Assembly: GCA_900550145.1 (NCBI GenBank)
Contig: URRF01000023.1
Span: 1 to 18,698, forward strand
DNA length: 18,698 bases
Direction: 5' to 3'
Source of the DNA: an uncultured Mollicutes bacterium
Lineage (GTDB): Bacteria; Bacillota_I; Bacilli_A; RF39; UBA660
In this document: positions 1 through 7,178 of the stretch, piece by piece
How the letters are laid out: every line of letters begins with the position of its first letter
How positions within the stretch are numbered: position 1 is the stretch's first letter
Position numbers and translations under genes: made by a program
The notes under the pieces: model-generated
The model's database searches: none
Told to the model about the DNA's origin: nothing
What the model saw: the letters and a program-made list of their open reading frames with translations, nothing else

Positions 1-65
1 GTGCAACTTTTATAACTGGTACAGTAGTTAATAATCTTGGTAATGTAGAAGTAGTAAGTGAATAA
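1..65 (+). CDS. C-terminal fragment of an unknown protein
   Basis: Reading from base 3, an open frame codes for 20 residues (ATFITGTVVNNLGNVEVVSE) and ends at the TAA at 63-65. It is directly followed by a terminator whose left arm overlaps the stop, which is the usual arrangement at a gene end in this window. The rest of the gene lies outside the window. The tail is too short to name. miaB often precedes mutS in Bacilli, but these residues do not let me claim that. Confidence 0.55.
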   Translation, partial: ATFITGTVVNNLGNVEVVSE

Positions 66-100
66 TATAAATTTTAAATATTCACTTCTTCTTTTTTTTA
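56..100 (+). terminator. Rho-independent terminator before mutS
   Basis: A 9-bp perfect stem, AAGTGAATA (56-64) with TATTCACTT (79-87), is followed by a pyrimidine-rich run ending in eight T. The left arm overlaps the last codons of the upstream gene. It separates that gene from mutS. Confidence 0.8.
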
Positions 101-108
101 CCAAATTT

Positions 109-117
109 TGTTATAAT
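109..117 (+). promoter_or_regulatory. Extended -10 promoter of mutS
   Basis: TG-T-TATAAT at 109-117 is a perfect extended -10 element. No good -35 hexamer is visible 16-18 bp upstream, which is typical when the TGn extension is present. It lies 16 nt before the mutS start, giving a very short 5' leader. Confidence 0.6.
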
Positions 118-133
118 CTTATTGGTGGTTTTA

Positions 134-2674
134 ATGAAAATGAATGAAGTTGATAAAACAAAATTATCTCCCATGATGTTACAATATATAGAGATGAAAG
201 AAAAAAATATGGATGTTATATTATTTTTTAGATTGGGTGATTTCTACGAAATGTTTTTTGAAGATGCCCTAATCGCATCTCGTGAATTAGAACTTACTTT
301 AACAGGTAAATCTGCAGGATTAGAAGATAGAATTCCAATGTGTGGTATTCCTTATCATTCTGCTAATCCATATATAGATAAGCTTATAGATAAGGGTTAT
401 AAAGTGGCAATATGTGAACAAATAGAAGATCCTAAAACGGCTAAAGGAGTAGTTAAAAGAGAAGTATTACAAATTTTATCTAAAGGGACTATGATGAATA
501 GTGAATTTCTAGATGAAAAGACAAACAATTATATTGGTAATGTAATAGATTTAAAATATACTTATGTAATTAGTTATGCTGATATATCTACTGGTGAATT
601 TTATACTACAACATCTATTTATGATAGTAATTCTCTTGTATCTTTGATTTTATCACTTAATTTAAAGGAAATAGTAGTAAAAAATAATTTCGATAATAAT
701 GTTCTTAATACATTAAAAAATAAATATAAAGTAAATATATCTATTTTTGATGAAGAAATAGATGTGAGTGAATATACTAATATATTTAGTCATATAGAAG
801 ATTCTAAATATATTGAATCTATAAAACATTTACTATCGTATCTTATATCTACTCAAAAAAGAAGTTTAAATTATTTACAAAAAATAAATATAATTAATAC
901 TAAATCATATTTAAAACTAGATATAAACGCAAGAAGAAATTTAGAATTAACGAGTAGTTTAAGATTAAAAGAAAGAACTTATTCTCTTTTATGGCTTCTT
1001 GATAAAACAAAAACAGCAATGGGATCTAGAATGCTTAAAAATTGGATAGAAAACCCACTTGTAGATAAGAATGAGATTAATAAGAGATATGATGTAGTTG
1101 AAAAACTAGAAACAGAATTTATATTAAAAGAAGAACTAAGAGAATATTTGTATCAAGTATATGATTTAGAAAGATTATCTGGAAGAATTGGATATGGTAA
1201 TACTAATGGAAGAGATTTATTACAATTAAAAAATTCATTAAAGGTGTTGCCAAATATTAAAAGTATACTTGATAACTTAAAATATGAAAAAACAATAGAA
1301 ACGTTAGACGACTTATATGAATTATTACAAAATAGTATAGATGAAGATGCACCTGTAACAATAAAAGAAGGTGGCATAATAAAAAGTGGTTTTAATTTGG
1401 AATTAGATGAATTAAAAGAAAACAGATCATCAGGCAAAGATTTTGTAATAAAAATGGAAAGTGAAGAAAGAAATAGAACAGGTATTAAGAACTTAAAAGT
1501 TGGATATAATAAAATATTTGGTTATTATATAGAAGTTAGTAAATCTAATATTGGACTTATTAAAGAAGAATATAACTATATAAGAAAGCAAACATTGGCC
1601 AATTGTGAAAGATATGTAACACCTCTTTTAAAGGAAAAAGAGGCATTAATATTAGGTGCAGAAGAAAAAATAATTAATCTAGAATATAACTTATTTATTG
1701 AAATAAAAAATAAAGTACAAACATATATAAAAAGAATACAAAATATAGCTAAAGTTATTGCAGAAATAGATGTACTTCAATCATTTGCAACTGTTAGTGA
1801 AGAAAATAATTATATAAGGCCTATAATAACAGATAAAAGAATTGTAGAAATAATAGATAATAGACATCCAGTAGTAGAAAAAGTATTAGAAACTCCTTTT
1901 GTACCAAATGATATTTTAATGGATGAAAAAACAAATATACTTATTATTACAGGACCTAACATGGCAGGAAAATCTACATATATGAGAGAGTTTGCAATAA
2001 CAGTAATAATGGCACAAATTGGTTGTTTTGTACCAGCTAAAAAATGTACATTACCTATATTTGATCAAATATTTACTCGTATTGGTGCATCTGACGATTT
2101 AGTAAGTGGAGATTCTACATTTATGGTAGAAATGAAAGAAGCTAATGAAGCAATCACTAATGCAACAAATAATAGTTTAATAATATTTGATGAATTAGGA
2201 AGAGGAACTGCAACATATGATGGATTATCTCTTGCACAAGCAATAATTGAATATATACATAATAATATAAAATGTAAAACATTATTCTCAACTCATTATC
2301 ATGAACTTACTAAATTAGAAGATCATTTTGAAAATCTAAAAAATGTACATGTTAGTGCATTAGAAGAAAATGGAAATATAACATTTTTACATAAGATAAA
2401 AAATGGAAGTGTAGATAAAAGCTATGGTATACACGTAGCTAAATTAGCCAATCTTCCAAAATCTTTAATTAAAAGAGCAAATGAAATATTAAGTGATTAT
2501 GAAAGCAATGGAAATATTGAAATAAAAAATCAAATATCATTTGATTTAGATGAAAAAGATGAAGAAAATATTGCCTTAGAAAAATTAAAACAAATAAATC
2601 CATACGAAATAACACCAATTGAAGCACTAAACATACTCTATGAATTAAAAAAAGATGTTGATAATAACAAGTAA
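134..2674 (+). CDS. mutS: DNA mismatch repair ATPase MutS
   Basis: MutS scans DNA, binds mismatches as a clamp-like dimer and uses ATP to recruit downstream repair factors. The 846-residue product has the family's usual length. It has the mismatch-reading F-x-E motif at residues 37-39 (GDFYEMF), the connector and lever/clamp regions, Walker A GPNMAGKST at 607-615 and Walker B FDELGRGT with Asp686, followed by the STHYHEL motif and a C-terminal helix-turn-helix dimerisation region. I chose ATG 134 because GGTG at 124-127 sits at the spacing seen in front of other genes here; a TTG at 122 would overlap this ribosome binding site. ATG 140 is a possible alternative. Unlike in Bacillus, mutL does not follow; nusB does. 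Opposite-strand frames inside it are shadows. Confidence 0.98.
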   Translation: MKMNEVDKTKLSPMMLQYIEMKEKNMDVILFFRLGDFYEMFFEDALIASRELELTLTGKSAGLEDRIPMCGIPYHSANPYIDKLIDKGYKVAICEQIEDPKTAKGVVKREVLQILSKGTMMNSEFLDEKTNNYIGNVIDLKYTYVISYADISTGEFYTTTSIYDSNSLVSLILSLNLKEIVVKNNFDNNVLNTLKNKYKVNISIFDEEIDVSEYTNIFSHIEDSKYIESIKHLLSYLISTQKRSLNYLQKINIINTKSYLKLDINARRNLELTSSLRLKERTYSLLWLLDKTKTAMGSRMLKNWIENPLVDKNEINKRYDVVEKLETEFILKEELREYLYQVYDLERLSGRIGYGNTNGRDLLQLKNSLKVLPNIKSILDNLKYEKTIETLDDLYELLQNSIDEDAPVTIKEGGIIKSGFNLELDELKENRSSGKDFVIKMESEERNRTGIKNLKVGYNKIFGYYIEVSKSNIGLIKEEYNYIRKQTLANCERYVTPLLKEKEALILGAEEKIINLEYNLFIEIKNKVQTYIKRIQNIAKVIAEIDVLQSFATVSEENNYIRPIITDKRIVEIIDNRHPVVEKVLETPFVPNDILMDEKTNILIITGPNMAGKSTYMREFAITVIMAQIGCFVPAKKCTLPIFDQIFTRIGASDDLVSGDSTFMVEMKEANEAITNATNNSLIIFDELGRGTATYDGLSLAQAIIEYIHNNIKCKTLFSTHYHELTKLEDHFENLKNVHVSALEENGNITFLHKIKNGSVDKSYGIHVAKLANLPKSLIKRANEILSDYESNGNIEIKNQISFDLDEKDEENIALEKLKQINPYEITPIEALNILYELKKDVDNNK

Positions 2675-2685
2675 TATGATATAAT
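2658..2685 (+). promoter_or_regulatory. Promoter of nusB inside the mutS end
   Basis: TTGATA at 2658-2663, a 16-bp spacer and TATAAT at 2680-2685. The -10 is preceded by TG-A, so it is also an extended -10. It lies over the last codons and stop of mutS, so nusB can be transcribed independently of mutS. Confidence 0.7.
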
Positions 2686-2705
2686 GAGTAGGCATGGAGG
2701 GATTT

Positions 2706-3119
2706 ATGACTGAAATAAATAGAAGTGAATTAAGAAAAATTATAATGACTATACTTTATCAAATTAGTGTGTATGATTCAAATAGGATAAAATATGATGT
2801 TAAAGATGTTATAAAAGAATCACTAAAAGTAGAAAATGAGTTTGTTAATGAAATTGTGTATGGAGTATTAAAAAATAAAACTAAAATTGATGAAATGGCA
2901 AATACTTATTTAAAAGATTGGAGTATAGATAGATTAGGTAAAACTGATGGTGCAATACTTAGAATGGGTATTTATGAAATGCTTTATACTGATACACCGG
3001 ATGTAGTATGTATAAATGAAGCAATATTACTTGCTAAAGAATATTCTGATGAAAAAGTAAAAAATATGATAAATGCAGTATTAGATGGAATAATGAAAAA
3101 TAAAGATGTTTTAGGTTAA
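2706..3119 (+). CDS. nusB: Transcription antitermination factor NusB
   Basis: NusB with NusE (S10) binds boxA RNA and forms the antitermination complex on rRNA operons. The 137-residue all-helical product has the family length and the typical C-terminal half: LGKTDGAILRMGIYEM, then the INEAILLAKEYSDEK segment and the closing NAVLDGI helix. I start it at ATG 2706 because a strong GGAGGG lies at 2696-2701. The upstream in-frame ATG at 2694 overlaps that site and has none of its own. The gene stands alone after mutS rather than in the accB-accC-nusB-folD group common in Bacilli. Confidence 0.95.
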   Translation: MTEINRSELRKIIMTILYQISVYDSNRIKYDVKDVIKESLKVENEFVNEIVYGVLKNKTKIDEMANTYLKDWSIDRLGKTDGAILRMGIYEMLYTDTPDVVCINEAILLAKEYSDEKVKNMINAVLDGIMKNKDVLG

Positions 3120-3135
3120 CTAAAATGTCTTTTTT
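3104..3135. terminator. Bidirectional terminator across two stop codons
   Basis: An 11-bp stem (3104-3114 with 3120-3130, two G-U pairs) closes a 5-nt loop. Six T (3130-3135) follow on the plus strand, and an A-rich stretch before the left arm gives T-rich RNA on the minus strand. The nusB stop (3117-3119) lies in the loop, and the rodA stop (3120-3122, minus) starts the right arm. The two convergent genes therefore abut without a gap and share one terminator. Confidence 0.75.
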
Positions 3136-4229
3136 CCTTTATTTGATATATTTAAAAGTATTCCAATAATAATCATATAAGATAACAAACTAGATCCTCC
3201 ATAACTAATAAAAGGAAGAGTAATACCAGTAATTGGTAGTAATCCAATATTCATTCCTATGTTTTGAATTTGTTGATATATAAGCATTGCTAATATACCT
3301 GATACCACATATTTATCTATTCTATTTCTTGAATTTATTGCTATTTTAATAATATTAAAATCAAAATAAACTAAAATTAGTAATAAAAAAGTAGCACCAA
3401 CTAATCCATAATTAGTAGCAAAAACAGAAAATATAAAATCTGTTTGTGGTTCAGGAAAATATATAGGAGTATTATTAAATCCATGTCCAAATATAAATGC
3501 ACTACCAATACCTATTAAAGCATTAGTAAGTTGCATTCCAACTCCATCTTTCCAATCTAATAATCTATCTATTCTATAAAAAAAACTTGTACCAAATATT
3601 TTAATAAATAAGTCATCATTATAAAAATATAGCGATAAAAAAACCGACAATAAAAGAGTTAATATTGCAATAAACCATATAAACCATTTTATATTAATAC
3701 CAGATGTAAATAACATTACAAATGATATTACAAAATATATTAAAACCATCCCTGTATCTGGTTGCAAAAATGTTAATATAGAAGGGATTAAAGTAACACC
3801 TATAATTTTTAAAATAAGCACATAATCTTTCTTATATGCACTTTTATTATGCTTATCTATAATAACCGCATTTGTAATTATTAAAATAATTTTCATAAAC
3901 TCACTTGGTTGAATTGTACCAATACCAAAAACTGTAAACCAACATTTTGAATTATTTATTGGTTTTGCAAACAATAATAAAGATACTAAACTAAGTATTC
4001 CAATAATATATAAAATTTTATAATATTTATATATTTTGTTATTACCAATTTTAATTACTTTATATACTACAAATATTCCTAGTATATACCAAATAATTTG
4101 TTTTAACATAAGTGGTCCTTTATTAACCATATTAGAAGCACTATAAATACTTACTATACTAATTATTATTAAACACGCTAAAGACAAAACTATTTGTTTG
4201 TTTAATTTAAATTTATATAATTTTTTCAT
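3120..4229 (-). CDS. rodA: RodA/FtsW-family SEDS peptidoglycan polymerase
   Basis: SEDS proteins polymerise lipid II into glycan strands in the cytoplasmic membrane together with a class B penicillin-binding protein. RodA works in elongation. The 369-residue product has about ten membrane segments and the family signatures: FLQPDTG, the extracellular loop motif PEPQTDFIF with the presumed catalytic Asp264, and GLLPITGITLPFISYGGSS near the C-terminus. The GMNIGLLPITG context fits RodA better than FtsW, but I cannot exclude an FtsW or SpoVE paralogue. The loop has Gln where His is usual before TDFIF, and lacks the Glu pair that usually follows (SVFATNYG). I start at ATG 4229 because GTGAT lies at good spacing upstream; ATG 4244 is an alternative. 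Confidence 0.9.
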   Translation of the reverse strand: MKKLYKFKLNKQIVLSLACLIIISIVSIYSASNMVNKGPLMLKQIIWYILGIFVVYKVIKIGNNKIYKYYKILYIIGILSLVSLLLFAKPINNSKCWFTVFGIGTIQPSEFMKIILIITNAVIIDKHNKSAYKKDYVLILKIIGVTLIPSILTFLQPDTGMVLIYFVISFVMLFTSGINIKWFIWFIAILTLLLSVFLSLYFYNDDLFIKIFGTSFFYRIDRLLDWKDGVGMQLTNALIGIGSAFIFGHGFNNTPIYFPEPQTDFIFSVFATNYGLVGATFLLLILVYFDFNIIKIAINSRNRIDKYVVSGILAMLIYQQIQNIGMNIGLLPITGITLPFISYGGSSLLSYMIIIGILLNISNKGKKTF

Positions 4230-4292
4230 AATAATCACATACATATTATTCCCAAATATAAAATATATAATCAAATTTAGAACTTATATACA

Positions 4293-4298
4293 TATAAT
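4293..4298 (+). promoter_or_regulatory. Possible -10 element for the 98-aa gene
   Basis: TATAAT stands 21 nt before the start codon of the following gene, in the divergent region between rodA and that gene. No convincing -35 or TG extension is seen, so this is a tentative call. Confidence 0.35.
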
Positions 4299-4319
4299 TA
4301 ATTAAAAAGGAGTGAAAAT

Positions 4320-4616
4320 ATGCCAAAACCAAAAGTATTTGTAAATAAAATAAATAAAGATATTAAAAACAATAAAAATAGTTATCATTTTACAGGAGGA
4401 GAAATTTCAGATAACACTAAAGTAGATGTAAAAGAAAAAATAAGAGATATATTTAAATCGGATACATTTGTATATAAATCTAGTGTAACAATATCACTTA
4501 AAAATGGCAGAATTTTAAGAAAAGATATAATTGCTTATAAAAATGATGAACTAATTACGTTAGATAACGAAAGAATTAATGTATCAGATATTGTTGATAT
4601 AAAAAAGGCCAATTAA
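4320..4616 (+). CDS. Unknown 98-aa basic protein
   Basis: A strong AAGGAGTG site lies at good spacing before ATG 4320, so I take this as a real gene. The protein is lysine-rich and has no signal peptide or membrane segment. Residues 1-40 look flexible and polar. Residues 48-95 alternate hydrophobic and charged residues in a way that suggests a small beta-barrel or sheet (VTISLKNGRILRKDIIAY, then NDELITLDNERINVSDIVDI), vaguely like YolD or Sm-like small barrels. That resemblance is only a pattern impression and I do not assign a function. It stands alone between divergent rodA and the convergent coat-protein gene. Confidence 0.7.
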   Translation: MPKPKVFVNKINKDIKNNKNSYHFTGGEISDNTKVDVKEKIRDIFKSDTFVYKSSVTISLKNGRILRKDIIAYKNDELITLDNERINVSDIVDIKKAN

Positions 4617-4623
4617 TTTGGCC
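4601..4623 (-). terminator. Terminator of the coat-protein gene
   Basis: A 6-bp GC-rich stem, GGCCAA (4607-4612) with TTGGCC (4618-4623), has a 5-nt loop. Read on the minus strand it is followed by six T (complement of 4601-4606). Its plus-strand reading lacks a good T run, so it mainly serves the minus-strand gene. It overlaps the stop codon of the 98-aa gene. Confidence 0.75.
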
Positions 4624-4625
4624 TA

Positions 4626-5048
4626 TTATAACATCTCAACATAAGTATCTGCTAAACATTTTAATATGCATATGCAATTTAAACTTATAGTAAAGAATGA
4701 ATCAGTAGCAGTATAAGTTACTGTATCATCATCAACAGTTGCTATAAGAACTCTGCAAGTAGCACAAGTATCATCTAATTTTTCAATTCTAAATACATTT
4801 GATGTAACTGTTTCACCTGGTAACTTTGTTGTTGGCATTGATAAACTTGTGTTACAGCATCCACATGTATATATAGTTATTGGTCTTGTATTGTAGTAAC
4901 ATAATGCAGGAGTACCACCTAAACACTTTTTATCACAAGTATCTAAACAACACCCTGGCATATCAGCTTCCTTTTGCAATACTAATATAGTTTTTAATAT
5001 TTCATAGATGCATCCTTTGTTAGCAGAACTATTTGAATTATTACACAT
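4626..5048 (-). CDS. CotY/CotZ-family spore coat protein
   Basis: CotY, CotZ and ExsY are cysteine-rich proteins that cross-link into the outer spore coat (crust or exosporium base) in Bacillus. The 140-residue product has 15 Cys, and its C-terminal half carries the family pattern: FRIEKLDDTCATCRVLI (paralogues have FRVE-x-ID-x-xC), then FFTISLNCICILKCL, matching the C-x-TVDLSCFC-x-IQCL region of CotY/CotZ. The N-terminal half has extra Cys pairs. I start at ATG 5048, which is preceded by AGAGGTG at 5054-5060; the longer frame from 5066 would cover that site. It is a single-gene unit with its own terminator. In Bacillus these genes are expressed in the mother cell late in sporulation, but I could not place a convincing sigma-K or sigma-E promoter. 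The family call is from recall of motifs. Confidence 0.75.
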   Translation of the reverse strand: MCNNSNSSANKGCIYEILKTILVLQKEADMPGCCLDTCDKKCLGGTPALCYYNTRPITIYTCGCCNTSLSMPTTKLPGETVTSNVFRIEKLDDTCATCRVLIATVDDDTVTYTATDSFFTISLNCICILKCLADTYVEML

Positions 5049-5117
5049 AATAACACCTCTTTTCAATAATAAGATATTCCAAAATAGATATATGATATAT
5101 AATTATTACCTAGGATG

Positions 5118-5146
5118 TTGTTAACTTAGAAAAAATGTAGTATAAT
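5118..5146 (+). promoter_or_regulatory. Sigma-A type promoter of the EIIB-like gene
   Basis: TTGTTA at 5118-5123, a 17-bp spacer and a perfect TATAAT at 5141-5146, 15 nt before the start codon. This is one of the best housekeeping promoters in the window and lies in the divergent region with the coat-protein gene. Confidence 0.7.
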
Positions 5147-5161
5147 TAAGAAGGTGATTGT

Positions 5162-5497
5162 ATGAATTGGGTAAAATATATTACGATATTAATAATACTT
5201 ATAATTATAGCTATAGCTGTTATTAAAAGTGGGAAAAGAGATTTTAAGATAGAAGCGAATAAACTAGTCGAACTATTAGGTGGCAAAAAAAATATTATTA
5301 CAATAGAAGCATCTATGTCTAGATTTAAAGTAACACTTAAAGATGTAGAACTCGCTAATAAAGAAGGTATACAAAAATTAGGTGCTAAAGGAATAGTGGA
5401 GATAGATAATCAATTAAAAATAGTATTTGATAAAGACGCAGTTAAATTAAAAAAATGTATAGAAGATTTATTAAAACAAAATGTTACTAAAAGATAA
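5162..5497 (+). CDS. Membrane-anchored PTS EIIB-like domain without phospho-Cys
   Basis: Residues 5-21 form one membrane segment and residues 31-105 a domain resembling the EIIB domain of the glucose-family phosphotransferase system: LVELLGGKKNIITIEASMSRFKVTLKD, then LGAKGIVEIDNQLKIVFDKDA. In active EIIB the loop reads DACITRLRV, and its Cys carries the phosphoryl group to sugar. Here the equivalent position is Ser51 (codon TCT at 5312-5314). There is no EIIC permease or EIIA next to it. The protein is therefore probably not a sugar transporter part; a regulatory or binding role is an inference. AAGGTGAT precedes ATG 5162. It has its own promoter and terminator. Confidence 0.8.
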   Translation: MNWVKYITILIILIIIAIAVIKSGKRDFKIEANKLVELLGGKKNIITIEASMSRFKVTLKDVELANKEGIQKLGAKGIVEIDNQLKIVFDKDAVKLKKCIEDLLKQNVTKR

Positions 5498-5512
5498 CAT
5501 TTTTTCTTTTTT
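5478..5512 (+). terminator. Terminator after the EIIB-like gene
   Basis: A 9-bp perfect stem, AAAATGTTA (5478-5486) with TAACATTTT (5495-5503), has an 8-nt loop and continues into a T-rich run. It overlaps the last codons and stop of the gene. Confidence 0.85.
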
Positions 5513-5520
5513 CGACAAAA
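5509..5520 (-). promoter_or_regulatory. Spo0A box upstream of the sensor kinase
   Basis: Read on the minus strand, TTTTGTCGAAAA contains the exact TGTCGAA core of the Bacillus 0A box (plus strand TTCGACA at 5511-5517) with the favoured T and A flanks. It lies 47 nt before the kinase start and just after the preceding terminator. I noticed no other exact core in the window by eye. Spo0A itself is not encoded here, so this is a predicted site. Confidence 0.5.
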
Positions 5521-5566
5521 TATGACATATAAAAAATGTAGAATATTGTTGAAAAGAGGGATTTAT

Positions 5567-6763
5567 ATGTTTGATGCATTAATGCTATATTTAATATTTT
5601 TAATAACACCTATATTATGTTATTTACTTTATATAGTATATGAAAACATTATTGGAACTAAAGGTGATGATCTATTCTTTACATTATCAATAATTAGTAG
5701 TATATATTTAATTACTAAATACTCTAGTTATTTTGACTATGAACCATGTATACTAAAAGTACTATTACTTATATGTTTAATGAAAAACAAAAAATATTTA
5801 TCTATACTAGTATCTATTTATTTATCAATTTATTTTGGACTAGCAAATAATATTAATATATACATATATATATCAAAATATATAATCATATTATTATCAT
5901 ACTTTATACTATTAAAAAAATATGATTATAAAATAAAATTCATATTAATACTTTTTATAGAAATTATATTTGATATATATTTAAATAATACAAATTTAAT
6001 AGATACAACAATGTGCAATTTATGTTATACAGTTCTTTCAATTATTATTTCAGAGTTATTAATAAAATCCGAAAAAATTATTAATTTATACGGAAGTATA
6101 CGTAACATAGAAAAAGACAAAAACTTAAGAAATTCACTTTTTAGAATAACACATGAAATAAAAAATCCAATTGCAGTATGCAAAGGATATTTAGATATGA
6201 TGAATCCGGATGATTCGAAACAAGTTAATAAATATGTACCTATTATGAAACAAGAAATAGATAGAACACTAACACTTATGGAGGATTTTCTTAATTTAAC
6301 AAGAGTAAATATCAATATTGATGAAATAGATATAACTTTACTATTAGATGATTTATGTAGTAATATTGAGCCATTTCTAACTGAAAAAAGCGTTCATTTT
6401 ATGTTTGATGTAGAAGATGAAGAAGTATTTATAAAAGGAGATTATGATAGGTTAAAACAAGTATTTATAAACTTAATAAAAAACAGTATGGAATCTATTC
6501 CTAAAGATAGAATTGGTATAATTAAATTAAGAATGATTAAAAAAAGAAAAAATATTGAAATAATAATAGAAGATAATGGTATTGGAATGAATAAAGAAAC
6601 ATTAAATAAAATAGGTGAACCATTTTATACAACTAAACAAAAAGGAACAGGCCTTGGAGTAAAACTAAGTAAAGAAATAATAGAATTGCATAAAGGGACT
6701 ATAAAATATTCCTCTATTTTAAATACTGGTACAATTGTAAAAGTAACTTTACCAATTAACTAG
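5567..6763 (+). CDS. KinB-like membrane sensor histidine kinase, orphan
   Basis: A 398-residue two-component sensor kinase. Residues 1 to about 175 are strongly hydrophobic, with roughly six membrane segments and no recognisable extracellular ligand domain, as in KinB-type kinases. The catalytic part is complete: H box FRITHEIKNPIAVCKGYL with phospho-acceptor His196, N box NLIKNSMESI with Asn302 and Asn306, G1 DNGIGM at 336-341, F box EPFYTTK and G2 GTGLG. No response regulator is adjacent. The H-box wording, the orphan state, the 0A box upstream and the sporulation genes nearby suggest it feeds the Spo0A phosphorelay or phosphorylates Spo0A directly; this is an inference. ATG 5567 is chosen because GAGGG stands before it; the longer frame from 5522 would cover that site. 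Confidence 0.9.
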   Translation: MFDALMLYLIFLITPILCYLLYIVYENIIGTKGDDLFFTLSIISSIYLITKYSSYFDYEPCILKVLLLICLMKNKKYLSILVSIYLSIYFGLANNINIYIYISKYIIILLSYFILLKKYDYKIKFILILFIEIIFDIYLNNTNLIDTTMCNLCYTVLSIIISELLIKSEKIINLYGSIRNIEKDKNLRNSLFRITHEIKNPIAVCKGYLDMMNPDDSKQVNKYVPIMKQEIDRTLTLMEDFLNLTRVNINIDEIDITLLLDDLCSNIEPFLTEKSVHFMFDVEDEEVFIKGDYDRLKQVFINLIKNSMESIPKDRIGIIKLRMIKKRKNIEIIIEDNGIGMNKETLNKIGEPFYTTKQKGTGLGVKLSKEIIELHKGTIKYSSILNTGTIVKVTLPIN

Positions 6764-7068
6764 TATCCTTTTTCTATTTTCTTAAATTTTCTTTTAATAT
6801 TTTCCTTTGGTTTTATAAAAACTTCCGTTCCAAAAAGAGCATAATACATATCATTTCTTATTATATATGTATGAGTTAATATGCCCAAATGATCATTAAG
6901 ATAAGTATATATAGTATTATCCCTTAAATCAATCGCAATACTTCTTTCCTTATCAACAGCACAATACATATTGTAAACTGGTTCATTTTCATTTACAACA
7001 ACAAGCTTTAAACCACCTCTTTGCACCTTTTTTACTTTAGCAATAGTTACATTCATTAACTTATACAT
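6760..7068 (-). CDS. Unknown 102-aa basic protein
   Basis: A strong AGGAGGGG site stands directly before ATG 7068, supporting a real gene. The protein has no membrane segment or signal peptide. It starts with a beta-rich segment (VTIAKVKKVQRGGLKLVVVNE), has a middle part rich in Tyr and Ile (TIYTYLNDHLGILTHTYII), and ends in a basic tail (IKPKENIKRKFKKIEKGY). I recognise no family. Its stop shares the tetranucleotide CTAG (6760-6763) with the convergent kinase gene, so the two coding regions overlap by 3 bp. Confidence 0.65.
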   Translation of the reverse strand: MYKLMNVTIAKVKKVQRGGLKLVVVNENEPVYNMYCAVDKERSIAIDLRDNTIYTYLNDHLGILTHTYIIRNDMYYALFGTEVFIKPKENIKRKFKKIEKGY

Positions 7069-7178
7069 AGCCCCTCCTACTAATTAAATATTATTATATA
7101 TAAATAATAATAAAAAGCAAGATACTTTTTTCTACAATTTATTTAATATAAAAAACTTATTATAGTAATGGTGATAAT

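Noticed and set aside
1..65. Naming the upstream fragment miaB because miaB often precedes mutS
   Set aside because: The 20 visible residues show no feature that identifies MiaB.
1153..1437. Opposite-strand open frames inside mutS, the kinase, mreC, spoIVFA, aspS and uvrC
   Set aside because: They lack ribosome binding sites and family-like sequence, and mirror the codon pattern of the real genes on the other strand.
5049..5117. A mother-cell sigma promoter for the coat-protein gene (CATATATCTA on the minus strand)
   Set aside because: The spacing within the -10 is off by one from the sigma-K pattern and no matching -35 is clear.
5511..5544. TCGACA and TAGAAT as the -35 and -10 of the kinase promoter
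   Set aside because: The spacer would be 21 bp, too long. The TTCGACA word is better explained as a Spo0A box.
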